Origin: Plenodomus lindquistii
Taxonomy: Eukaryota > Ascomycota > Dothideomycetes > Pleosporales > Leptosphaeriaceae
Length of the DNA: 64,000 nucleotides
Direction of reading: 5' to 3'
Assembly: GCA_025504975.1 (NCBI GenBank)
Contig: JANUWI010000021.1
Location: forward strand, 248,001-312,000
Part shown: positions 1 through 12,036 of the stretch, piece after piece
Numbering within the stretch: position 1 is the stretch's first letter
How the letters are laid out: every line of letters begins with the position of its first letter
Notes under the pieces: model-generated
Database searches by the model: none
What the model saw: only the letters and a program-made list of their open reading frames with translations
What the model was told of the DNA's origin: nothing
Translations under genes and position numbers: made by a program

Positions 1-1
1 C

Positions 2-1698
2 TTCTTCGGAGTCAAGGCTCCTATTGCTGGAAAAAGAAGCAAGTTCGAGCCAGCATGGCTGTTGCGGATGAGGTTCATCCGAGGAAGCCGGACGATTCTT
101 AGCGATGGATACAACAAGGTAAGCTAGCACTCTTCAATCGTTTGTAAGCGACACCTTGGACATTGAAGACTTACGCAAGGTATAGTTTAAGAATACGATT
201 TTCAAGATTCGCCGCATTGGAGCTGATGTGGTCATCATACCTAGCAAGTATGTTGATGAGATTCGGACCCTGACTGGAGACAAGACAAGAAGTGTTGAGC
301 CATTCATCAAGGACCTTTGCGGCGAGATCACCAACGGCATGTGCTTTCTTAACAGCGACTTACAGAATCGCGTTGTCCAGCAGAGGCTTACCCCTATTCT
401 GGGTACACTAGCCCCAGTCATGAAGACCGAATTGGACTATGCTTTGCTCAAGGAGATGCCAGGCTGCAGAGGTGAGATTTGCCCTATATTCACATTTGAT
501 TTGTAATGAACCCATCCTCTGACAAGACATTGCTCAAACAGAGGCATGGACTGAGATCAACATGAATGAAGTCTTAGCTGCGATTCTCTCCCGCATTTCG
601 GCCCGCGTGTTTTTAGGTCCCGAAGAATGCAGGAACGAGGAGTGGCTTACAGCTACTGCAGAGTATACAGTCAGGGTTTTTATGACGGGAACGATTTTGC
701 GAATATTTCCAAAGCCAATCCGACCTCTCGTCGCGCCCTTTCTTCCAATGTACTGGGGCTTGCGCAAGAATGTCGTCACCGCTCGCCGTGTTATTACCAG
801 AATCGTGGAGTCCAGACAGGCTGCCGAGAAAGAGAGCAATGGAGACTATGAGAAGCCTACAGACATCTTGCAGGGCATGCTTGACGGGGCTGCGGGAGAA
901 GAAATGTCGTTGGCCAATCTTTCACAACGCATGCTTATCCTGAGCCTGGCATCGATTCACACCACCGCGTTGACCATGACGCAAACACTCTATGATCTCT
1001 GTGAGCATCCGGAATATTTCGAGCCCATCAGGGAGGAACTTGTAAGGGTTCTTCGTGAAGATGGGGGATGGGGAAAGACAACTTTGAACAAGCTCTGGAA
1101 ACTGGACAGTCTGATCAAGGAGTCACAGCGTTTTAGCCCCATCTTCATGCGTAAGACTTCCACTGCTCTCCCCACCAGCTATGGTGATACTTTTGCTAAC
1201 TCTCACATTCTACTAGTGACATTCCAACGCATCTTTCATCAATCCATTACCCTCTCTGACGGAACTCACTTCCCATCTGGAACACGCATTGCCGTCCCAA
1301 CTCACTGGATGTTGAACGACTCTACCTATGTGCCTGGAGCCGCCGATCCTGCCACCTTTGACCCTTTCCGCTACTCACGGATTCGCGAAGATCCAGCGCA
1401 TCCAGAGAACGCCCAGCGCCATATGCTTGCCATGACGGATGCCAGTAACATGGCCTTTGGTTATGGTCGGTATGCCTGCCCTGGTCGATTCTACGCTGTC
1501 AACGAGATGAAAATGATCATGGGCCATCTTCTTTTGCGCTACGATTTCAAGTTCAAGGAAGGGTGCAGCAGACCTAAAAACTTTACATTTGACAGTGACC
1601 TGTATCCGGACATGTCTGCTCGGCTTTTAATCCGAGAGCGAACCAAGATTGAGGATGGGATAGAAAAGTTGTTGGGAAGAACCGTGGTCAAGGACTGA
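2..1698 (+). CDS. Cytochrome P450 (a), 5' end outside the window
   Basis: Haem-thiolate monooxygenase, probably ER-anchored and oxidising the cluster's diterpene. Inferred exons are 2-118, 186-471, 542-1150 and 1217-1698, all GT-AG, giving 459 residues; the membrane anchor and roughly 60 N-terminal residues lie off the window. The I-helix region, the K-helix ExxR (ESQR just before the last intron) and the haem loop FGYGRYACPGRF (about 1455-1490) are all present. The GYGRYACPGRF form is typical of fungal P450s of the ent-kaurene oxidase / gibberellin P450 type (CYP68/CYP503-like). Exon 3 is 609 nt, the same length and phase as the matching exon of P450 d at 26169-27980, so the two look like paralogues. 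The family is secure; substrate and position of oxidation are inference. Confidence 0.93.
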
Positions 1699-2539
1699 GA
1701 GCGTATCGGTATACAGTTCTCACACATTGTAATGTTGTACGTCATACAACCCCATTGTTTAGTTGATTCTATGTCAATAGAGTTTACAGTCAGCCCCGTT
1801 CTGATGTAATGATGGATATGGAATCGCGGAACTTCTTTATCACCCAATTGCGTCCCAAATCATGTAACATGAGGACATCTGGCTGGCGTAGAATCAAGCC
1901 GTCGGCAGATCAAGGTGAGCAAATTTATATGTTGCTAGAGACTTGGTGTGCAGTAACATGCCAATCGCTCCCACCCCAAAAGTAAGCGCTAAACCCCCCA
2001 GTGATTCAGACAAGATTGCTGCACAAACGTAGTAGAGTCTGGAAGATACTCGTCATAGCTCTCCGAACACGGTTCCTCTGATCAGTTGCGAGTTGGAGCT
2101 CCTGGTACCTAGGACTCCGAAAGCTCATACCTCAACCTCTTGGATACAACCAAACCCGAATTTACCGGCTATTGTTAAGTTCATGATTGCATATATATCC
2201 CTCCTGCCACATTTTTGAGCTCAAATAACACATTAAGCTCACAACTTGAGCGTTACACCAAGACGCCGGACCGATTATTACAGCATCATTGAGGCTAGCA
2301 TCGTCACAAGATCGGGCATTTATAAATGTGTCCAGAATCAGAACAATAGAGATATAATTAGGTGAGAATACTACATATTGGCTTGTTCAGGAGTCAGTTA
2401 GAGTAGGAGGTTATGTACCGTATAAATTGGAGAGTATACGCCCGACTGGAAGAAGAAGCAAAGATTTCGAGTGCCACGAGCCACCAAAAGCCTAGGCAGA
2501 CTTCGTCCAGCGCCTCCAAGGCCACCAACTAGAAGGTAT
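1699..2539. other. Intergenic, no gene seen
   Basis: No coding signal is supportable. The stretch is moderately AT-rich, and one TCGGGCATTTA element at about 2312 resembles the motif shared by cluster promoters. Confidence 0.5.
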
Positions 2540-3180
2540 GTCCAATCATGGCGAAGCTCGATAAGTCAACTCGTGTTAGTCATGGCCTTGTCAAGGGCCG
2601 CATCCTCGTAAAAGCGTGGAAGTTTGATAACAGCGTCTTTGAATAGTAAACTCTGCATCGCTAATTTTCGCATTGACTAGGCTCGCTATGATCCGCGCTG
2701 TCTTGATGGTCATTGCTGAAAGGTGGCTCTCTGTCGCGACAGTCACGAATCGTAGTACAGGAACTTCGTTACGGATGACGCGCGAAAATCCCCGAATCAG
2801 GCCAGTCTCTGCAGAACGCGAGGGGCAGGCCCAAACCATCTCAAATGCTGTTGGGACCACTTGCTTCAAGTCAAGAGATAAAACCCGCGCTCGTCGAGGT
2901 CTGCCAGCAAAGGCGCTGAATGATCAATCAGGAATACGCATTTCTTGCCCTTGGCATTCAGCATATCCAAGTCTGAGTCCCACTCAATCTTTCTTGTTGT
3001 AAAAAATCGATCTTGAAGCTGGCTGGCCAATGTATCCGCAAACTGGCCCAGCTCCGCTGTCTTCCTTGGGCTCTTGAAAATGACAACCTCCAAATTATCC
3101 TTTTCCTGGTTTATCGGACCGGCACCGGACAGAGCTTTTGATGTTATGTGATCGGCGAAGCCTTGACAGTCAATGGAACT
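2540..3180 (-). pseudogene. Relic of a highly reducing polyketide synthase
   Basis: On the minus strand, three frame-shifted blocks read in order like the stretch just before the enoyl-reductase domain of fungal highly reducing PKSs. Block one (about 2870-3180) contains KCVFLIDHSAPLLADLDE. Block two (about 2640-2870) contains the diagnostic ETGLIRGFSRVIRNE followed by RFVTV. Block three (about 2570-2650) reads FKDAVIKLPRFYED. A frameshift separates blocks one and two near 2868, another separates two and three, and stops follow. No ketosynthase, acyltransferase or carrier domain remains. A full gene of this type would be 7-8 kb, so this is a short dead fragment between P450 a and the membrane acyltransferase. 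Assignment rests on remembered family patterns rather than on an alignment. Confidence 0.7.
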
Positions 3181-3423
3181 TGGTCTGTCTTCGTTGCTCG
3201 TAAGACATAGTCATGGTTCTCATGTGGTTTTGAAGAGTACCTTTTCCGAGTGTTCATTGACAAGCGATTTGTTCCCTTCCATTGTAATTGATACAAAGGT
3301 CTTTGGGCTTGGTTTAGTTGTACCTAGATTGTGCAAGCCTCATGGAACTCGCGAGTGAAGTTGGCTCGTAGATATTATGATTTCTAGTGCATTGACATGA
3401 AATAGCCGATAGTACCCGGGGTG

Positions 3424-3435
3424 AAATGACCCGAG
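3424..3435 (-). promoter_or_regulatory. Candidate cluster promoter element
   Basis: CTCGGGTCATTT on the minus strand, about 150 bp upstream of the membrane acyltransferase start codon. It shares the TCGGG(C/T) core with elements in other cluster promoters. The surrounding gap, 3181-3583, shows no gene. Confidence 0.35.
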
Positions 3436-3583
3436 GGTCCACATATTCGGGCTTGAGCATGGTTTAATGGACCAAACTAAAAACGATTCAAAAGTGTAGT
3501 AAGAAACAATATATCCGCACTTATCAGTGTGGTGCCCCTTGAGCACATCGAACGTCACCCATCAAGTCGCACTCCTGTTAACC

Positions 3584-4891
3584 ATGGAGAGCTTCATCGG
3601 CCATCGCACCCCTATGCGAGCCTATGGATACTTTGCCGCCGCCCAAGTCCTCAGCACGGCTACCCTGGGCTTCACAAGAGCTAATTCTGTTCAATTACGG
3701 ATATTTCTCTCTGTTGTCATTCTTTTACTGACTCTCCTGGGGGACAGAACCATTCAGGCCGCGTCTGATCTTTCTACGAGGTTGTTCTTTTCGGCCAGTT
3801 GCTGGATCCACGCACTTCACATCACATCTTTACTTGTTCAAGCAAGACTGGAGTACACAGTAGACGGTGGAAAAGTAATCAAGGACAGGTCTGGTACATC
3901 AGAATCAATCTTCAGCTCCCGAGACTACTCTGGCAACGGTACATTCTTAAGTCGCCTAAAGTGGTCTCTTGCTATGCAGTGGAACTTTCGGCGCATCAAG
4001 ACCTCCAAGCCCAGCCGAAACATTCCACCATTCTCCTACATGAATCCGAATTATGTGCCATCAAAAACGAGATTTTGCATCTCTCGAATGTTTTCCATCC
4101 TTTTATCGATGGGATACTTGGCCTTCATCGATCCACACCTACAACCCAGGTTCGAAGACCTGGATCCAAGCAGGGACAGATTTCTTTTCCGCCTCCAAGA
4201 AATCACACTTTCCGAGTTTTTCAGGCGGATAATGGCGACAATCTCGTGCCTTGGGTGTATCTTTGCCAACAACGAAATACCATATGGCGCCTTAGCTATA
4301 ATCTTTAATGTCTTGGGGTTGAGCGAGCCAGTCATGTGGCCATCCTCGTTTGGTCCTCTGAAGCAGTCCTATAGTCTCCGGAATTGGTGGGGGTAGGTGA
4401 GCTGGTTATCCCAATCTGAAGGAAAACGAGTTTGACTTTGATCCAGGATTACGTGGCATCAATCATGGCGATCCTTTTTATCCGATTATGCCGACCTGGT
4501 CCTCTTTCGGATCATGCGTCTCCGCAAGTCCACTTTCTCCTGTTATGCCAAGCTGTTCTTGGTGTTTTCCATGTCGGGTCTTCTTCACTTGCCTCCGGAC
4601 ATGGCCGCCGGAGTACCTTTACACGAGACCCGCGCGATGCAATGCCTTCTCATTCAGGCTGCCGGTTTGACGTTTGAAGAAGCCGTGCAGAAATTGAACA
4701 AGAAGATGGGCCTGGTTACGAACTCACTCATGGCAAAGACGATTGGATATACCTGGGTGTCTCTCTGGCTGACATGGACGTTGCCATGGCTTGCGTTTCC
4801 TCGTACGAGGTATAGGCCACTTAATTTCATGCTTGAGCCACCTAGTAGTCACTCATGACATTTCTGCAGGGTAGACTGTAAGAGAAAATAG
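3584..4891 (+). CDS. Membrane-bound O-acyltransferase (wax-synthase-like, MBOAT)
   Basis: Predicted multi-spanning ER acyltransferase of the fungal wax-synthase-like group (known members acetylate terpenoid hydroxyls, e.g. Tri7 in trichothecene clusters). Inferred exons are 3584-4392, 4447-4809 and 4870-4891, giving 397 residues. Joining exons 1 and 2 produces NWWGITWHQ (about residues 267-275), the family's conserved tryptophan/WHQ block; FSMSGLLH (about 311-318) carries the conserved MBOAT histidine. Hydrophobic segments occur near the N-terminus and around both motifs. The start is the first ATG in frame; an earlier GTG is not used. The last intron is the least certain: if unspliced, the protein ends at 4858. 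With it, the tail is VDCKRK, lysine-rich as in ER-retained proteins. Likely role (inference): esterifying the diterpenoid. Confidence 0.8.
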
Positions 4892-5472
4892 TTGGTTATT
4901 GCTGCAACATAGTGAAGGGCCTTGTATTTGGAAGCAAGGGCATGGTCATTTACATAAGAAAGCTTATCATGATTAGTATAACCCATCGTGAGAATTTTCC
5001 ATTCCTACTTGAATGGCTTTTATCAGACTTTCATCATACATTTTACTCTGATGCCAGTCTTTGGCCGCATGAGCAATTCATAAAGTGTATTAGTGAGTCC
5101 TTTCTAGGCCCCTTCTAAGTCTTATTCGACAAAGCTCGACTGCAACAACTTTATTGCGACACACGGCCTCCTGGAAAGTGCCAAAAATGTGACCTACACA
5201 AAATATTCAGAAGAGATGGGGTGACGATGTAAACATCACTATGAACAGCCTAACTCTCATAGGCCTCAACCTTTACTTCGAAGTTAACAGATAGAGTTGA
5301 CCACGTTTGACATTCGCTGACCGGCATATTCTTTCCCGATAACGCTGCAAGATAATACCCGAAGGGGTATTACATCAACCAAGTCTTACCAGACGAAGGA
5401 GTCAGATGTACAGCAGCGCACCGCTCAGAAACTTGGGAAAGCCTTTTTGCGATACACTTAGATAGCTAAACC
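4892..5472. other. Convergent intergenic region
   Basis: Lies between the 3' ends of the membrane acyltransferase and the MFS gene. No gene is seen. A TTCGGGTATTA-like element occurs on the minus strand at about 5353. Confidence 0.5.
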
Positions 5473-7361
5473 CTAGACCTGTACTGTTCTGTCCACAGTC
5501 TCTTCCTTGTTATGTTGACCTTTGGTTGGTAATGATATAACTGATTCCGTAAGGTCAGATTCATCTGATATCAGAGCCAGAGCCTTCCAATCTGTTTGGA
5601 GAACGTCAGCGATGCCATTGATAAGTATCAACCCAAGGGAAACAAGTACGATGTCTCGTTTTGGATTGATGAATAGTCAACTCACCTTTCATCTTTCGCG
5701 CCGGTATTCGGGCAGCCCACATTACTTCTGTTTCTTCGAGGGATCTTTGATGCAGCTCAGGCATAAAAAAATAGGCCCAAATCACAGCGATTAATGCTAT
5801 GAAGCCAAAGATCAGGCCGACTTTTGATTGTAGATTTGCATACGGGGCATTCATAAGATACGGCAAATTGAAGGCGACGATAAAGTCAAAGACAATACGG
5901 GTGGTGCTTGACAGTGTGTTGCTTTTGTCGCGCAGCCTCAAGTGTGGCACTTCGGCAGCTATCACCGAGCCCCTTATATAGTTAGTCTTTGGGGCTTTGA
6001 GGTAAAACCTGTAAAGTTGGAATGGGCTGGGGAAGAGGAAGAGGATAATAGAGGACTTACAATGCCCCAAAGGCACCAGAATAACACGGCCCCCAGAGAA
6101 CAGTCGCTGCAATGATGCCCTTTTTCTCCGAGGTGGTTATGTGACCTATTCCTAAACCTCCAATGGCAAACATCAAGGCGGATGCAATCAAAGAACCGGC
6201 AAGATAGACTGGCCTGCGACCAAATGTGTCAATTGTAGCAAAAGCCACCATTGGACCAATCATCATGGCAACTCTGAAAAGGACCGTCCATGAGAACGGG
6301 TCAACTGTCCCCAAGCTCCTGACAAAAAGTGTCCCATATTGTGTAACAAAGGCACCGCCCGTGAATTGGCTAAAGACAGACACGGCAAGGGCAATGTGCA
6401 TTCTTCGCTAATGATTGTAAACAGTTAGTATCTGGACAGATCTCAGAGCTGCAGTAATATTTTCTTACCAGGTTGGTTCCCTTGAGTAGGTCAGACCACG
6501 ATCCAGTGGTGACACTATCAGCCTCAATGGAAGCTGCTAATCGTGCAGTCTCACCATCGGCATCGAATCCTTTTGCTGCGCTGTGGATACGCAGGAGGCT
6601 TTTGGTCGCTTCGCTATTGCGATTTTGGCGGACGAGCCAGCGAGGGCTCTCTGGGATGAAGAAAGATAATATCAGGCAGAGGCCAGGAAAGAGCCACATG
6701 ACGCCAACCGGTATCTGCCATGAGCGATTATCGTGAAGTTTAGATGTCCCCAGCGTGATGAAGGAGCAGATCAGCGACCCGAGCGTGTGGCTGAGGACGT
6801 AGAGAATGACCGAAGCACCGCGAATAGGTGCTGGGGACAGCTCAGCCAGGAGCATAGGGATCAACCAGTTCTCGACGCCCGCGTACAACTGCACAATGAT
6901 GCGGCCAGCGAGGGCCTGACCATAGGTAGTGGCAGAGTATGTCACGGCAACGCCTATTATGACAATGAATTGCATACCGATGAAGCATGGCTTGCGGCCG
7001 AAGTTCTCGCCAACAAGGTAGCCAAGAAGAGTACCGAGAACCTTGGCCGGACTCCCAAGCGAGTTGAGGTATGACAAGTGGCTGGCGCTGAAGCCCCATT
7101 GTTCGGTTTCCTTGTTATATGTCCCGAACATCTTTGCGTACGCTATCATATCAGGAGAACGTAATTAGTTGAACCGAGCCACGTGAAACTGTTTGCTTCT
7201 TTGAAGGATATCGGGGACCTACAAGGCATTGCCTGAATGGTTGAGTAAACAGTGTCGTCGAAACCGAAGCTCAGCACGGAAACATTCAAAACCAGGTAGA
7301 TGAGAAGCAGTTTAGGTGTGAAATTTCCCCTCAGGGCCCCGAGGTCCTTGAGGCTTGGCAT
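5473..7361 (-). CDS. MFS transporter, sugar-porter type
   Basis: Twelve-helix major facilitator of the sugar porter family, in the plasma membrane or an internal membrane. Exons on the minus strand are 7361-7223, 7142-6469, 6407-6061, 5972-5686 and 5591-5473, giving 521 residues with correct phases. Family hallmarks are GFDDTVYSTIQAMP in helix 1, GRKPCFIG after helix 2, PESPRWLV before the central loop, the FSQFTGG helix, GRRPVYLAG after helix 8 and PELHQRSLEE at the end of helix 12. These fit lactose permease/STL1-like fungal transporters. Within a biosynthetic cluster it may export the product, import sugars or simply be a neighbour; sequence cannot decide. The start is the first ATG, directly before the N-terminal cytosolic stretch. 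Confidence 0.9.
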
Positions 7362-7707
7362 GATGACACGAATCTGGCTCGGTCAATGGTTTGCTGCTTT
7401 GCATAAGATAACGGGGATCGATTTGTGGGAAACTTTGTTATCAGAAAAGAAAACAATCCAAGATGATCACTGTGGGGAGGCTGCAGGACATATATTGCCG
7501 TTTTTTCTCTTACAGTCTTCGTGTTGTGACTGAGTGGGTCCAGGGAGAGATATTGTCCAAGCGATCCAGCCTTTCGCACCGAATCGATTTGCTTTAGCCC
7601 GATATGTGGGTCAAAACTCTGCGATGGAAATACGAGATAGCACCGAAAGAAAAGTGGAAATAAGATGGAGTTGCTTCTATACCGATGTGTACGTGAAGTA
7701 GATTAGT

Positions 7708-7720
7708 CTCGGGCAATATA
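7708..7720 (+). promoter_or_regulatory. Candidate cluster promoter element (MFS upstream region)
   Basis: CTCGGGCAATATA about 350 bp upstream of the MFS start. It differs little from the TTCGGGCAATTA pair upstream of the diterpene synthase. The rest of the 7362-7904 gap shows no gene. Confidence 0.4.
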
Positions 7721-7904
7721 ATGCCTGAAGCCATCTTTCCAAGGAAACTCTAATGACTGAATGAATGCAGAAACATCTGCGCGCTTAGTTGTAGTGGGCG
7801 GAAGCAAGCACTCGGTCGCAGATCTTATGTCTTGGGCGACCCTGGGAGAATTTTACTCCGTTTGTTCAAGCACTATGTGGCTAATTTGCATGTCTTCTCA
7901 TGCT

Positions 7905-9736
7905 TTATACCCGGGCATGGATGGGCCTCATTTGCACCATCAGCGGCCCTTTTGCCCACGCCAGCATTGCCCGTTGACGATGCATCCACCCGCGGCTTTC
8001 GGGCATTAGCTCCAGATCGAACTCATATATTAGCCGTGCAAGAATCGTTCTAATCTCCATATTGGCAAGACTTCAAAGCCAGTTAGTGATTGTTGTTCCT
8101 CCAAGTGTAAAGGCAACAGCTCTTTGGTGACATTTACTTACTTTTGTCCAATGCAATCCCGAGGGCCATAATTGAATGGCTTGAAACAGCCAAGGTTATC
8201 ACCTTCATTAGCAGTCTCTTTTAGCCATCTCTCTGGTTTGAAGTCGTCGGGATCTGTGAAATTGTCCCGTGATCGGTAGGTTGCATAGTGATGAATGGCA
8301 ACAGCGGACTGAGTACGCGTCTTGTTAGTCACATTGCATCAGTTGGTGCGGGTGGGGAGGTACTCACCCGCTCAGGTACAAAGTGTCCCGCAATCATACA
8401 GCCTCCGTCGGGAACCTCTCTGGGCAGACCGAGAGAAACGGCCGGGTACATCCGCATTGCCTCGCTAATAACCGCAATCATATACTCAAGGCGATGTACA
8501 GAGGAAAAGTTAATTTGCTCTGCCTTTTTGAACGTTGATCTGATCTCCTCTTTCAACCGCTTATGCACTTGAGGATGCGTGAGAATGAGGAATATTGTCC
8601 CGGAAAGTGTTGTTGATGTCGTCTCGGTACCAGCTGTAAGCAGCCCACTCGTCATGCTCACCAACCTGTCCATGTTTCCTCCCTAGTATTGTAGGTTCGG
8701 TTAGTTCTGTCAATTGAGTGCAAGCATCAGGGTAGACACATCCAAAGATATCGGAAAACTCACCCATTCGTCCATTCTCTTGCCCAGTCTCTCCACGAAG
8801 TCAAGTCTTTCACTGCCCATCGCCAATCGTTTCTCCAACTTCCCTCTTGTCTTCTGCATATGGATTTCCCTTGCTCTTAACAACTTCTCTCGGAACAATG
8901 GAATGATGAAACCAAGCCCTACATACTTGATTGCCAGAAAGTACATGACATTGAAGATTGTTTGGACGTTGAGTGCGACCCATGTGTCGTATTTCCCTTT
9001 GTCGAGACAGCCAAAAGGCTCACCAAAGGCTAAATCGCCGATTACATCAAAGAAAAGAAAGTTGAGCCACTGGTTGAGCTCTATACTCTGAGGCTTGCCC
9101 GCCGAGTCTACGCTGACTTCCGTGAGGCGATGTATGAACTTGTTGAAGTAAGGGACAATGATCGACTCCTGGGCACTCAGCGCTGCGTCCGAGAAACCAT
9201 ATGATAACTGTTTCCTGAGCGGACCATGCTCCTCATGACTTGCATTTATGAGAGTGGTGACGTCAGTGACACCCCTGTAGAAAAGTCGGTATTTCTCCAT
9301 ATCTGACTTAATCCCCGAAGCCCTCTTGCGAGAGCCCATGATATCTTTCCAGGCTTGAGGGTCAGTGAAGGAGAGTTCATCTGGCCTGACACGGACTACC
9401 TTTCCATATTTCCCATGCAGTTCACGTATGGTATAGGGCGTGATGCCTCTGATCAGGTCCAAGATGAATGGGACATTGCTTGCCCTATATAAAAAAGGTC
9501 CGGGGAATTTACTGAGTGGGTGAAAGTATAGGTTATATATTACCCGCATAACCCGGTATCCTATAATCTAGCAGCGCTATACTCAGATTCAATCCATCAT
9601 CAGAACCAGGACTTGGGCTTCTTACCATAACAAGTCCTCCAACCACGAGCCTCTGTAAACTCATGGACATTGCCACCGCATTCCGCAAAGATTGCCGTTC
9701 AATGTAGGCTGCAGCGATTCCGGCGTGCTGAGCCAT
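7905..9736 (-). CDS. Cytochrome P450 (b), isotrichodermin C-15 hydroxylase-like
   Basis: ER-anchored monooxygenase of 520 residues. Exons on the minus strand are 9736-9626, 9567-8764, 8682-8368, 8308-8142 and 8070-7905, and all phases close. The N-terminal membrane helix is followed by the hinge YFHPLSKFPGP. AGTETTSTT is the oxygen-binding I-helix, SEAMRMYP the K-helix ExxR, FKPERW the PERF-type segment, and FNYGPRDCIGQN the haem loop; the final N is created by the last splice. This FNYGPR-CIGQN form is typical of the Tri11-like fungal P450s. A separate first exon is needed to supply the anchor, which supports the chosen start. Substrate unknown; by position a diterpenoid tailoring enzyme. 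Confidence 0.92.
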
Positions 9737-10038
9737 TCCACTTATCGTGGCGGGGTATCCTTTGCAGAGATGAGATGGAAAGATAGCGATGTTTTTAGAT
9801 GCTATTCAAGATTTGAAAAGAAAAACACGAATTGATTAGGTTGCATGTTGGGAATCGCGATTAAATATGGCATTTGGAAAATCTCCGACAGTAATTAGGG
9901 ATTCGAATCTTGATTTTTAGACCTCTAAAAGGGTAATTTTGGTAGCGAATAATGTACCTTGTATTCTTGCATTTAACTTGGCCGGACATCTCTAGGGTAA
10001 CCTAGCAGGAGCCTTTCGATAGTCCAAGGGAGAGTAAA
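9737..10038. other. Upstream region of P450 b
   Basis: About 300 bp between the P450 b start and the AT1 stop codon. No coding signal and no clear copy of the cluster motif is seen. Confidence 0.45.
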
Positions 10039-11571
10039 TCATGCGGCCAGTTGTTGGATGAGCGGATTGTCAAGAAGCTCATCCACTGTGAAGTCTGAGT
10101 TAGCTACCATTTACCAGCAGGAAAATTACCCATCTCTCGAGTATTAACGGGATGTTGATGAAAAGCAAGACTTACTATGGGGAGATTTCAAGTTCAGCAT
10201 GAAATCAAATCGATTTAGCTGTTCCGGACTGCACTCTTTATGCCTGTATCTAGGCAGGAAAATGACAACTCCATCAAGAGTAACTGGCATGACACGGACA
10301 TAACTTGGATAATGCCCAAGGGTAGGTCCAAAGTCGATCATTGTGTTGTACGAGCTCCAATTAGCCACGCAGAAATTAGTGCCCTTGAAATGAAAGCTCA
10401 AGTCGCGCATCCGGGAATAGTCAAACTCGGGAGGGATTGGCTGTTTCGAAGCCCAACGATGCAAGGCATAGTCTGCGTTCCGTTGATTCAAGCTCATGGT
10501 CAGATCATCAAGGATGCTGGGGAGGATAGCTGGGCATTCAGCACTCTTGCCTTCCAATTTCATGGCAATAGTCCTTTTCTCCATCAATCTGATAGAGTTG
10601 AAACTGAGCCTAGGACGAGGCTTTAGGAAAGAATTGAAATTTCCGACCCGCGAGTTCTTTTCCATGTAGCCTGCCTTTTCGAGAAAATGTCGCAGATCGT
10701 AGGCCATGTACAGATCAGAGTATCGGTCTTGTAAAAAATCCTCCGATGTGTGAACCCGTGCTGTCAAAATCAGAGCCCAGAGCAGCGCAACAACCATTGT
10801 GCTAAGAGTAAATGGCTGACTTGTTTGCTGAAGCAACTGATCTCGCATGACTGATAGCTTCCGAACAGACCAGCGAAATAGTACACTCTTGACTGCTGAA
10901 TTGGATCCATGGATATCATCACTAAGCAACGAGGGGCTATGATATACAGCGGTCGAACTTGAAGCTTCCATCATGTTGCTGGTAGCCGCAAGAGTCTTTC
11001 TCGTCATGTCGCGTAGTTTTGTCTGCCAATTGATTGGTTCCATGGGATCGACAGGATAATCCTTCGTGGAGACACCCCTGATGTGACGAGCAAGTAGATT
11101 AATGATGATATCACGCCCGGCCCCATCTGCGTAACCGTGATGTACTGCAGTTAGGAGTACAAGGCCTCCTTGAATCTTTGTGTAGGCTGTGTATAATGCG
11201 GGCTTCCTCGTCTCTTGCATGAGCGATGTCAAGTGCGGGCCGTAGAAATCATGACCCTTGATCTCGTGAAGTAACATTCCACGTGCGTCGAGCTCATCAT
11301 GACTAGGCAAGTCATGGCCCGGGATCTCATCGAATGGGACAGTCAATGGACCCTCGTCGGACCAAGAGATCTTGGTTTTGTTGCCGTCAGATGAATCTTC
11401 CCATACATGGCCGGACAAAAATGGTACTTGGGTGGCCGTTTTATTGAGGCCATCACGCATGGTTTTGACAGCGGCGTCTGGGTCGTCCACCTTGAACGTC
11501 AACCACATAAGAGTGTACGCCAACGGCTGTTCCTGGTCCGACAGGGACAAAGTGGCGGTGTAATTGGGCAT
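10039..11571 (-). CDS. Acyl-CoA-dependent acyltransferase AT1 (PF02458 type)
   Basis: Soluble acyltransferase of the plant-BAHD/Tri101-like fold that moves an acyl group from acyl-CoA to a hydroxyl. Exons on the minus strand are 11571-10176 (1396 nt) and 10085-10039 (47 nt), giving 480 residues. The catalytic HHxxxDG appears as HHGYADG (residues 144-150), and a DFGPTLG near the C-terminus matches the family's DFGxG structural motif. The splice adds a short tail, MDELLDNPLIQQLAA. AT2 at 32558-34141 has the same length, the same intron position and phase, and the same opening MPNYTATL, so the two are duplicates. It is divergent from the GGPP synthase across a 465-bp promoter region. Acetylation is the most likely chemistry; acyl donor and target are inference. 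Confidence 0.9.
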
Positions 11572-12036
11572 GCTGTAAGTTGGCGTCTGCGGCTATCCAA
11601 ATAAAATTCCCGTAGACCGTATAATAAGTGGTATATGGTAACAAGACGTGCTACAGCGGTAGTTGGAGGCTGATTTCACGCCTGTCAAGAGTACTGAGTG
11701 AGCTATCCACCCACCAACAAGGCTGCCCTTTAATGATAGTGCTTTAAGATCCGATTGATACCACACTAACCTTCGCTGATTGGCTCTCGCATGATTTGGA
11801 GAGAACACGAAATGATATACAGTTTATCTCTGTCGGAGAATTTAGGACACGGTCTATCTTCGGACTATTATCGTCGACCAAAGTTCCCGGGACTATCAAC
11901 TCACTATGGGCAATGATCTTCACACGTAGCGTTCAAAAAAGCATCAAACGCTTTGAAGAAAGTTGACTATCCCTATGTTTCTTCCTTCAAAACCTTGAAG
12001 CTGAACTATTTCTTTCACCTCTTAGAACAAAACAAC
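11572..12036. promoter_or_regulatory. Divergent promoter region of AT1 and the GGPP synthase
   Basis: A 465-bp region between two divergent start codons, so it must hold both promoters. A palindromic TTCCCGGGA lies at about 11884. No separate gene is seen. Confidence 0.5.

Noticed and set aside
9900..9920. tRNA B-box-like GATTCGAATC (also near 59030)
   Set aside because: No A-box or cloverleaf could be built around either site.
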